A stretch of DNA of 64,000 nt, from the NCBI GenBank assembly GCA_000158135.1, contig DS999531.1, positions 270,519 to 334,518 of the forward strand. The letters run 5' to 3'. The first letter of the stretch is position 1; each line of letters begins with the position of its first letter. The stretch comes from Rhodobacteraceae bacterium KLH11. Its GTDB lineage: Bacteria; Pseudomonadota; Alphaproteobacteria; Rhodobacterales; Rhodobacteraceae. The notes beneath the pieces are model-generated. The model saw nothing but the letters and a program-made list of their open reading frames with translations, ran no database searches and was not told the DNA's origin. Shown piece after piece: positions 57,372-64,000 of this stretch. The position numbers and the translations under genes are program-made.

Positions 57372-57551
57372 GTGCCTAATAAACTTTTCAGATTTGTAAG
57401 AGACGAAGATGGTGCAGTCACTGTCGATTGGGTCGTACTAACCGCATTGGTGGTCGGAATTTCGAGCATCTTGTTTACGCACTTGATGGATCCACCGGAA
57501 GGTCTTCGGGACAAAATTTCCGAAATCGACGTTGATGCAGGTTTGCAATAA
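57372..57551 (+). CDS. Flp-type pilin 2 (divergent paralogue)
   Basis: 59 residues from the GTG at 57372 (GGGG upstream). It shares DEDGAVTVDWVVLTA exactly with pilin 1 but has a different N-terminus (MPNKLFRFVR) and a charged C-terminus (PPEGLRDKISEIDVD) in place of the Ser/Thr-rich tail. DNA is AT-richer. Perhaps a minor pilin or adaptor. Confidence 0.8.
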   Translation: MPNKLFRFVRDEDGAVTVDWVVLTALVVGISSILFTHLMDPPEGLRDKISEIDVDAGLQ

Positions 57552-57719
57552 CAAATTAAAAGCGCAAGCTTAACTCAAACTCGGCGCTAGTGCTTGGGTT
57601 ACACTTTTCTTCAAACACTTCAGGATTGTCCGCTTTTTCGACACAATTCCAAGATATGGTGATCTCAAACGTTTGTGGCCCAGAGTGTCACAACCATTGC
57701 TAAAAGTTAAGAGGGACAC

Positions 57720-58592
57720 ATGCGATCTGTATTTGGACTTGTTCTTATCATCGGGGTCGCCTTGGCCGGTGGTGCTGTCTACATGGCGCGCGAATATATC
57801 ACCGACAATCAGGCCAAACTCGCCCAGGAACGTAAGCTGCGTGAAGAAGCGCTGGCGAACGCGAAAGCGGGGCTGGTGCCAACCGTAGATGTTTTGGTTT
57901 CGAATCGCTCGCTCAAATATGGTGAACAACTGACACAAGAAGATATTCGAGTTGTTCAGTGGCCAGAAAATGCGATACCCGAAGGCACCTTCGTTGAGAT
58001 CGCTGCCCTGTTCCCGGACACCAGAGACAATGAACGCTTCGTGCTCCGGGCGATGGAAAAAGATGAAGCGATTATGGCGGTTAAGGTGACCGCTCCTGGT
58101 GAAACAGCGGGTCTGAGATCGCAGTTACCCAAAGGTATGCGTGCCTTCGCGATCAGCGTCGACGTGGCCTCTGGCGTTTCCGGTTTCCTGCGCCCTGGTG
58201 ATACAGTCGATGTCTATTGGACCGGGGCCGTGCGCAGTGAAGGCCGTGGTGAAATCACCCGCCTTGTACTGACAAATATCGAACTGGTTGCCGTTGATCA
58301 AACTGCGGGTCTGGATGTAACTGGCACCACCATCGCGCGGACCGTCACCGTCGCGGCGACACCTCAACAGATTGCTGCCCTGGCTCAAGCTCAGAACACA
58401 GGTCGCATGTCACTTGCGTTGGTAGGCGCACAGGATGACAAAGTGGCGGAAGTGGTTGAAGTCGACCAACGCGCTTTGCTGGGAATCGAAGAACAGGCAC
58501 CCGCGCCTGTCGTCGTGGAAAAGAAGGTTTGCACCATTCGAACCCGCCGGGGTGGCGAGACTGTAGAAACGCCGATCCCCTGCACAAACTAA
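57720..58592 (+). CDS. cpaB: Flp pilus assembly protein CpaB (RcpC)
   Basis: 290 residues: N-terminal membrane anchor (MRSVFGLVLIIGVALAGGAVYMA), a SAF/CBM-like domain with GLVPTVDVLVSNRSLKYGEQLTQEDIRVVQWPENAIPEG, and RAFAISVDVASGVSGFLRPGDTVDVYWT. A short C-terminal tail has two cysteines. Periplasmic component tied to the secretin. Followed by a terminator hairpin. Confidence 0.93.
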   Translation: MRSVFGLVLIIGVALAGGAVYMAREYITDNQAKLAQERKLREEALANAKAGLVPTVDVLVSNRSLKYGEQLTQEDIRVVQWPENAIPEGTFVEIAALFPDTRDNERFVLRAMEKDEAIMAVKVTAPGETAGLRSQLPKGMRAFAISVDVASGVSGFLRPGDTVDVYWTGAVRSEGRGEITRLVLTNIELVAVDQTAGLDVTGTTIARTVTVAATPQQIAALAQAQNTGRMSLALVGAQDDKVAEVVEVDQRALLGIEEQAPAPVVVEKKVCTIRTRRGGETVETPIPCTN

Positions 58593-58614
58593 CCTCATTT
58601 CAGACCTTTACGAG

Positions 58615-58649
58615 ATAAAGACCGTGCATTTTGTGCGGTCTTTATTTTT
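58615..58649 (+). terminator. Terminator after cpaB
   Basis: ATAAAGACCG (58615-58624) pairs with CGGTCTTTAT (58636-58645), then TTTT. Long AT-rich gap to the next gene. Confidence 0.85.
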
Positions 58650-58787
58650 GTGTTGTTGCGCATAATCCACATAAGGAAAATTCCGGAAACCATTGATTAT
58701 TGCAATAAATCCGGATTTGGCGCAGGATTTTGACACATAGGGCATCAGACCCAAAAAAATCGAGTGGTGATCGGAGAGGCAGGTCAC

Positions 58788-60194
58788 ATGACAATACGTT
58801 CCTGGATCAGCGCAACCCTGCTGGGGTTGTCGCTAGTTGTGAGCCCAATCGGCGATGCCGCCTGGGCTCAAAATCTTCGCGTGGTAAAAAAGGGCACGGC
58901 AGAATCGCTGGATGTACCCGTTAACCGCGCAATCGTGGTGGAAAGCGAACAACCCTTCGCTGACATCAGCATCGCGAATGCAGGCATTGCGGATATCTCA
59001 ACCTTGTCCGACCGGACAATCTATGTGCTCGGTCGAGCACCCGGGATAACCACGCTGACCATGTTCGACGGTGCGGGTAATCTGATTACCAATGTACGCG
59101 TGCGCGTCTCGCCTGATGTGACGGAGTTCAAAGAACGCCTGCGTCAGATTTTGCCGAACGAGCAGATCGAGGTGCGGACCGCAAATGATGGGATTGTCCT
59201 GTCCGGCACCGTCTCCAGCAGCGCAAGACTGGCGCGCGCGCTTGAACTGGCCGAGCGGTATGCGCCTGAACGTGTATCGAACCTGCTGAATGTCGGCGGT
59301 GTGCAACAGGTCATGCTGAAGGTGCGTTTTGCAGAGATGAATCGCTCGGTGGCGAAGAATCTGTCAGCCTCTCTTGGCTTCGGTGGCGGTGACGCGACCG
59401 GCGGTTTCAACTCCCTGAACAACCAAGGTGCACTGAATAACGCGTTGGCCAATAACATCCCGTTTGTTCAGACAAATTCAGGCGCGGTCCTGTTTGGCTT
59501 CGGCGCGGGTTCGACACAGGTTCGCCTGTTGCTTGAAGCCCTTGAAACCAAAGGTCTGGTCCGCAGTCTGGCGGAACCGAATCTTTCGGCCCTGTCGGGG
59601 CAGGAAGCTGAATTCCTTGCCGGTGGCGAAGTCCCGATCCCTGTCCCGCAGGGGGATGGCGTTGTTGCGATTGAGTATCGTCAGTTTGGTGTACAACTCT
59701 TGTTTGTTCCCCGGGTTGTGGATGGCAATCTGATCAATCTGGAGTTGGGTGCATCGGTTTCGAGCATTGATCAAAGCTCTGACTTCACGATCAACGGGGA
59801 CAGCGTTCCCAGCTTTATCACCCGCCAAACCCGAACAACCATCGAACTGCGTGATGGTGAGAGCTTTGCGATCGCAGGCTTGATTCAGGATGATTTCACG
59901 GATCTGAACACCCAGGTACCGTGGCTCGGTGATGTGCCGGTATTGGGTGCCCTGTTCCGGAGCGCTCAGTATCAGCGTGAGCAGAGCGAGTTGATCATCA
60001 TCATCACCGCGCATCTCGTGTCACCTACCCGTGGTGAGGCCCTCGCCCTGCCAACCGATCGGGTCAAGCCGCCCAGCGAGTTTGATCTGTTCGTAAACGG
60101 TAAGGTTGCGCGGACCGAACGTGCCGGAAACGGTGCCGCCTCTGAAGTCGCCAAACAGGATTTTGGCACCTCTTACGGCTATGTTCTGGATTGA
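58788..60194 (+). CDS. cpaC: Tad pilus secretin CpaC (RcpA)
   Basis: 468 residues: signal peptide ending near DAAWAQ, N-terminal pilus-domain (AESLDVPVNRAIVVESEQPFADISIANAGIADI), BON-like segment (IEVRTANDGIVLSGTVSSSARLARAL), and the C-terminal secretin domain with ALETKGLVRSLAEPNLSALSGQEAEFLAGGEVPIP and VPWLGDVPVLGALFRS. Outer-membrane pore for the pilus. Ends 17 bases before the OmpA gene. Start at 58788 follows GAGAGG. Confidence 0.95.
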   Translation: MTIRSWISATLLGLSLVVSPIGDAAWAQNLRVVKKGTAESLDVPVNRAIVVESEQPFADISIANAGIADISTLSDRTIYVLGRAPGITTLTMFDGAGNLITNVRVRVSPDVTEFKERLRQILPNEQIEVRTANDGIVLSGTVSSSARLARALELAERYAPERVSNLLNVGGVQQVMLKVRFAEMNRSVAKNLSASLGFGGGDATGGFNSLNNQGALNNALANNIPFVQTNSGAVLFGFGAGSTQVRLLLEALETKGLVRSLAEPNLSALSGQEAEFLAGGEVPIPVPQGDGVVAIEYRQFGVQLLFVPRVVDGNLINLELGASVSSIDQSSDFTINGDSVPSFITRQTRTTIELRDGESFAIAGLIQDDFTDLNTQVPWLGDVPVLGALFRSAQYQREQSELIIIITAHLVSPTRGEALALPTDRVKPPSEFDLFVNGKVARTERAGNGAASEVAKQDFGTSYGYVLD

Positions 60195-60211
60195 TAGAGA
60201 GGATAGAACCA

Positions 60212-60838
60212 ATGGAGAAGTGGATTATTGCACTGGGTCTTTCGGTTGCTGTCGCTGGATGTACACGCGAAGCCGGGTACGAACTCGATCAGGGCACGTT
60301 CGGAAATGCGACGTTAAACAACATTCAGGTACTGAATGGAGAGTTGACGTATGGCCAGATCCTGGCTCGGCGATTTGCGGCTGAGGTTCCAACGCAGATC
60401 AACTTTGCGTTCGATAGCGCCCAACTGGACGCCTCAGCGCAACGTATTCTGCTGCAGCAGGCAGACTGGATCAAACAGTTTCCCGAAGTGCGGTTCCGCG
60501 TGTATGGCCACACTGATGCTGTCGGAACAAGCGCTTACAACAAGCGACTGGGGCAACGCCGCGCCAATGCGGCTGTCGCCTTCCTGACACAACAGGGCAT
60601 CTCACGCTCGCGACTGGAAGCTGTTGTATCTTTTGGCAAATCCAGACCGCTGGTGGCGACACCGGATCGCGATCGCCGCAATCGGCGGACAGTGACCGAC
60701 GTTTCCGGATTTGTTGATCGCCATCCGGGTCTGCTGGACGGCAAATATGCCGACGTGATTTATCGCGAGTACATCACAAGCGCGGAACCGGTGAGTGCCA
60801 TTCAGCGGCAAGAAGACGCTGGCGGCGACGGCGGATAA
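60212..60838 (+). CDS. OmpA-domain lipoprotein in the CpaD position
   Basis: 208 residues: signal with lipobox (VAVAGC, Cys about 18), then an OmpA-like peptidoglycan-binding domain (INFAFDSAQLDASAQRILLQQADWI, VYGHTDAVGTSAYNKRLGQRRANAAVAFL). In other bacteria the tad gene at this spot is cpaD; in roseobacters this OmpA lipoprotein seems to replace it, probably tying the secretin to the wall. Ends in a hairpin. Confidence 0.85.
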   Translation: MEKWIIALGLSVAVAGCTREAGYELDQGTFGNATLNNIQVLNGELTYGQILARRFAAEVPTQINFAFDSAQLDASAQRILLQQADWIKQFPEVRFRVYGHTDAVGTSAYNKRLGQRRANAAVAFLTQQGISRSRLEAVVSFGKSRPLVATPDRDRRNRRTVTDVSGFVDRHPGLLDGKYADVIYREYITSAEPVSAIQRQEDAGGDGG

Positions 60839-60848
60839 TAAACCGGCG

Positions 60849-60874
60849 ATGGGCGACATTGTCGCCCATTTCCC
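60849..60874 (+). terminator. Hairpin after the OmpA gene
   Basis: ATGGGCGAC (60849-60857) and GTCGCCCAT (60861-60869) with loop ATT, followed by TTCCCT. Possible weak terminator or RNA-processing site; it splits the pilus operon. Confidence 0.6.
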
Positions 60875-60944
60875 TACAATTGGTTCTTTTGCGCCCAATT
60901 CTTGCCTAACTTCCAAGCGATGTTGAGAACAATTGGGTGACCTG

Positions 60945-60989
60945 CGGTCAGAATTGACCGTATCGGGCGACAGCAAACCAGAACTGACC
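60945..60989. promoter_or_regulatory. Repeat pair upstream of cpaE
   Basis: Perfect-armed palindrome CGGTCAGAATTGACCG (60945-60960), and 30 bp further CAGAACTGACC (60979-60989), one mismatch from CAGAATTGACC of the first. Also a 10-bp direct repeat CTTCCAAGCG at 60910-60919 and 60989-60998. Spacing by about three helical turns suggests a regulator site. Confidence 0.45.
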
Positions 60990-61039
60990 TTCCAAGCGTT
61001 CAATCGGTTTGCTCAGCCCTCTCGACGAGGATTGTGTTA

Positions 61040-62272
61040 ATGACCAGCGCGACGCCGCAAGACGATAATACCGCCATTCTGGCGTGTACCATCAGCAGGG
61101 ATGTTCAGAATTTCGATCTGCTGATCGAGGACATGGAAGCCGCTCTGGGTGAACGCTGGGGTGACCTTGGATTTGCCGAAGCGCTTGCCTTCTTCAGTCA
61201 GCCCGAATCAAATTCGCTGCAATTCGTGGCCCTCGCTCTGGACGGGGATGACGAAGAAAACCTGACCATGATGGGTGAGATCATCACTCGGGCCAAAGAA
61301 AAGGGCATCAAGGTTGTCCTGATCGCGGAAGACGTTACTCCGGCTTCGTTGCACCGATTGCTGCGAAAGGGTGCGGATGAGTTTGTCCCCTACCCGCTGC
61401 CTGAAAACGAGCTGCAGGAAGCGATTGACCGGATGAACCGGCCTGATCCGGTTGCAGCACCTCAGGCCGCTGCGCCCGCTGCCGGCAGCACATCGAAAGA
61501 AGGTGCGCTGTTCGTTGTTCAGGGGCTTGCCGGAGGTGTCGGGGCAACCACAATGGCTGTCAATCTGGCGTGGGAACTTGCGACCGTATCAGACAAAGAC
61601 GCTCCCAAAGTATGCCTGATCGATCTGGATCTGCAATATGGCACCATCTCGACCTATCTGGACCTGCCCCGTCACGAGGCCGTTTTCGAGATGTTGTCAG
61701 ACACGGATTCCATGGATGAGGACTCTTTCAGCCAGGCACTCCAGACGTTTGAAGACAAGCTGCAGGTTCTGACAGCACCCTCGGATATGGTGCCTCTGGA
61801 CATCATCACGCCGGACGATATTCAGCGCGTCATCGACATAGCACGCAGCCAGTTCGACTATGTGATCGTCGACATGCCCAAAACGCTGGTTCACTGGTCC
61901 GAAACCGTCTTGCAGGCAGCGCATGTTTACTTCGCCCTGATCGAGCTGGATATGCGTTCAGCCCAGAATGCACTGCGCCTGAAACGGGCTTTGCAGGCCG
62001 AGGAACTGCCTTTTAACAAACTGCGTTTCGCTTTGAACAAGGCACCGAAATTCACCGATCTCAATGGAAAAAGCCGGGTTAAACGGATGGGCGAAAGCCT
62101 TGGTATCTCGATTGACCTGCTTTTGCCGGATGGTGGTAAACCGGTCATGCAAAGCGGTGATCATGGTCTGCCGCTGGCAAATTCGGCTGCCAAAAACCCG
62201 CTGCGTCGTGAATTCGCCAAACTGGCCCAGTCGCTTCATAGCCTGGGCAACAGCGACGCTGAAGCCGCATAA
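61040..62272 (+). CDS. cpaE: CpaE-type pilus localisation ATPase
   Basis: 410 residues: an N-terminal receiver-like domain (about 1-120, VVLIAEDVTPASLHRLLRKGADEFVPYP) and a MinD/ParA-like domain. The P-loop reads GLAGGVGATTMAVNLA: the deviant Walker A is kept but the signature lysine before GG is an alanine. Other MinD marks (VCLIDLDLQYG, YVIVDMPK) are present. Places the pilus machine at the pole in Caulobacter. The GAGGA before 61040 supports this start. Confidence 0.92.
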   Translation: MTSATPQDDNTAILACTISRDVQNFDLLIEDMEAALGERWGDLGFAEALAFFSQPESNSLQFVALALDGDDEENLTMMGEIITRAKEKGIKVVLIAEDVTPASLHRLLRKGADEFVPYPLPENELQEAIDRMNRPDPVAAPQAAAPAAGSTSKEGALFVVQGLAGGVGATTMAVNLAWELATVSDKDAPKVCLIDLDLQYGTISTYLDLPRHEAVFEMLSDTDSMDEDSFSQALQTFEDKLQVLTAPSDMVPLDIITPDDIQRVIDIARSQFDYVIVDMPKTLVHWSETVLQAAHVYFALIELDMRSAQNALRLKRALQAEELPFNKLRFALNKAPKFTDLNGKSRVKRMGESLGISIDLLLPDGGKPVMQSGDHGLPLANSAAKNPLRREFAKLAQSLHSLGNSDAEAA

Positions 62273-62289
62273 CACGAAGGAAAGCTGCC

Positions 62290-63729
62290 GTGTTTTCAAG
62301 ATATAAAAAACAGCCTTCGGCACAGCCGGTTGAGACCCCTCCCCCCGCTGCCGCCCCGGCCACCGCACCGGCTGAAACCGCCAACACAACAGCTGTGGCC
62401 CGCAAGCCGATCAAGAAGAAAGTCGCCGAAGTCGTCGGAAACGACAAGGAGCGCAAACGCAAAGAGCGGTTGGGCGAAATCAAGCTGGAACTGCATCGCG
62501 AACTGCTTGAAAATCTGAACCTTGCGGCCCTTGAAAAGGCCGATGAAGCCGAACTGCGGACGGAAATCAGCGCGATTTCCAGCGAGGTTCTGGAAGCGCG
62601 CAATATCGTTCTGAACCGCGAAGACCGCACCCAGCTGAACAAAGAGCTTTACGACGAGGTAACCGGGCTTGGGCCCTTAGAGACCTTGCTGCAGGATGAT
62701 ACCGTCAACGATATCCTTGTGAACGGTCCGCAACAGATTTTTGTCGAGCGGTCGGGCAAGCTGGAAATCAGCGATATTACCTTCAAAGACGAAAAGCACC
62801 TGATGCGGATCATCGACAAGATCGTCTCAGCAGTGGGGCGCCGTGTCGATGAATCCAACCCTTATGTTGACGCCCGTTTGGCTGATGGCTCGCGTTTCAA
62901 CGCGATGGTGCCGCCGATTGCGGTGGACGGCTCGCTTGTATCCATTCGTAAGTTTAAAAAGGACAAGCTGGGCATTGACGATCTGGTCAATTTCGGCGCG
63001 TTTACTGAAGAAATGGCAGCCTATTTGCAGGCCGCTGTCTCAACGCGTCTGAACATCATCGTTTCCGGCGGTACAGGTTCCGGTAAAACAACCACGCTCA
63101 ACGCGCTCTCCAGTTTTATCGACGATGCCGAACGCATCCTGACGATTGAGGATACGGCGGAACTTCAGCTGCAACAGACCCATGTCGGCCGAATGGAAAG
63201 CCGCCCGCCCAATGTGGAAGGCAAAGGCGAGGTCAGCCCGCGTGATTGTCTGAAAAACGCCCTGCGTATGCGCCCTGACCGCATTATCGTGGGCGAGACG
63301 CGTGGCGCCGAGGTGATCGACATGTTGCAGGCGATGAACACCGGCCACGACGGGTCAATGACCACGATCCACGCCAACTCGGCCCGTGACGGGATCTCGC
63401 GTCTGGAAAACATGATTGCGATGGCGGGAATCGAAATGCCGATCAAGGCCGTCCGCAGCCAGATCTCATCTGCTGTGAACCTTCTGGTACAGGCCAGCCG
63501 TTTGCAGGACGGTTCGCGCCGCATGACATCGATCACCGAGATCACAGGCATGGAAGGTGATGTAATCTCGATGCAGGAAATATTTAAATTTCAACGCGTT
63601 GGACTGACACCAGACAACAAGATCATTGGCCATTTCACCGCCACAGGTGTGCGCAGCCACTACTCTGAGCGGTTCCGTCTGTGGGGATTCGATTTGCCCT
63701 CCTCGATCTACGATCCAACCACGATGTAG
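62290..63729 (+). CDS. cpaF: Tad secretion ATPase TadA/CpaF
   Basis: 479 residues; hexameric ATPase that powers pilus assembly. N-terminal Pro/Ala-rich and Lys-rich region, then a helical domain, [30 protein letters not shown], Walker [11 protein letters not shown] (about 260-269), IEDTAELQL, the His box [18 protein letters not shown] and a C-terminal [12 protein letters not shown] start with AAGGAAAG upstream, 17 bases after cpaE. Confidence 0.96.
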   Translation: MFSRYKKQPSAQPVETPPPAAAPATAPAETANTTAVARKPIKKKVAEVVGNDKERKRKERLGEIKLELHRELLENLNLAALEKADEAELRTEISAISSEVLEARNIVLNREDRTQLNKELYDEVTGLGPLETLLQDDTVNDILVNGPQQIFVERSGKLEISDITFKDEKHLMRIIDKIVSAVGRRVDESNPYVDARLADGSRFNAMVPPIAVDGSLVSIRKFKKDKLGIDDLVNFGAFTEEMAAYLQAAVSTRLNIIVSGGTGSGKTTTLNALSSFIDDAERILTIEDTAELQLQQTHVGRMESRPPNVEGKGEVSPRDCLKNALRMRPDRIIVGETRGAEVIDMLQAMNTGHDGSMTTIHANSARDGISRLENMIAMAGIEMPIKAVRSQISSAVNLLVQASRLQDGSRRMTSITEITGMEGDVISMQEIFKFQRVGLTPDNKIIGHFTATGVRSHYSERFRLWGFDLPSSIYDPTTM

Positions 63730-63741
63730 GAGATCAAAGAT

Positions 63742-64000
63742 ATGCAACTGCCTGTCGAGGCGCTCATCTACGTTGTGATTTTCGTTGGGGTATTCGCCCT
63801 TGTCGAAGGTATCTATCTCGTCGCGTTCGGAAAATCGATCAGCCTGAACAGCCGTGTCAATCGCAGGCTGGACATGATCGACAAAGGCGTCGGGCGCGAA
63901 CAGGTGCTGGAACAGCTGCGCAAGGAAATGCAGCAGCATATGAAATCGCAGAGCATTCCGCTCTATTCCCTGTTGGCGGACAAAGCACAAAAAGCGGCGA
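63742..64000 (+). CDS. tadB: TadB pilus inner-membrane protein, partial
   Basis: Only the first 86 residues fit in the window. MQLPVEALIYVVIFVGVFALVEGIYLV is a membrane helix; FGKSISLNSRVNRRLDMIDKGVGREQVLEQLRKEM and MKSQSIPLYSLLADKAQKA match the N-terminus of roseobacter TadB. AGGAGATC precedes the ATG, 12 bases after cpaF. The rest of the operon, probably tadC and others, should follow. Confidence 0.85.
   Translation, partial: MQLPVEALIYVVIFVGVFALVEGIYLVAFGKSISLNSRVNRRLDMIDKGVGREQVLEQLRKEMQQHMKSQSIPLYSLLADKAQKAA

Overview
The window looks like chromosomal DNA of a marine Rhodobacterales alphaproteobacterium (roseobacter group, Rhodobacteraceae). The evidence is a gcrA cell-cycle regulator, an aa3 oxidase operon in the order ctaC-ctaB-small ORF-ctaG-ctaE followed by surf1-thrC-M16 peptidase, a ptsP-lysC pair, a zwf-edd-eda Entner-Doudoroff operon and a tad/flp pilus locus with an OmpA lipoprotein among the cpa genes. 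DNA is GC-rich except for a few AT-rich patches. I see no rRNA, tRNA, CRISPR array, integrase or insertion sequence. No stretch longer than 300 bases lacks a gene; the largest empty gap is 1227-1512.

Layout. 0-3.9 kb: argD, a DMT exporter, an ABC-2 permease and gcrA. 4.1-5.7 kb: a small accessory island made of a DUF6502-type HTH protein, a 47-residue lipoprotein overlapping its 3' end, a divergent lipoprotein, and two near-identical palindromes between the divergent genes. 5.8-12.4 kb: a DUF2235 hydrolase, an orphan form-II CoxL-like molybdoenzyme subunit and an unusual valS. 12.4-19 kb: BenE, DUF1992, VOC, crotonase, SMP-30-like and two PLP aminotransferase genes. 18.8-22.8 kb: zwf-edd-eda behind a GntR/LacI-type operator. 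23-34 kb: ptsP, lysC and single housekeeping or hypothetical genes, SulP and mtnP. 34-41 kb: hydrolases, exporters, a ribbon-helix-helix-like protein with a perfect palindrome, apt, a fasciclin protein, a GlcD-like oxidase and an MBL-fold protein. 41-48.6 kb: rimJ-like, M16, thrC, surf1 and the cytochrome c oxidase operon, read right to left. 48.7-56.7 kb: tldD behind a perfect FNR box, dprA, topA, scoAB and a lytic transglycosylase. 57-64 kb: the tad locus (two Flp pilins, cpaB, cpaC, OmpA, cpaE, tadA/cpaF and the start of tadB).

Functional links: zwf, edd and eda make one glucose-oxidation route to pyruvate and glyceraldehyde-3-phosphate. mtnP releases adenine that apt can salvage. The cta genes supply subunits II and III, haem farnesylation and the copper/haem assembly factors of one oxidase. 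The tad genes build one adhesive pilus.

The most interesting non-coding signal is a composite structured element at gene 3' ends: a GC hairpin, usually a second hairpin, then a GGATATTT...GCCAGATGAAG tail, with stems that differ in sequence but keep pairing. A related 26-bp repeat sits exactly on the stop codons of argD and valS, and a 23/24 match lies in frame inside valS. valS also carries a palindrome like one beside dprA, and a 200-bp AT-rich in-frame segment.
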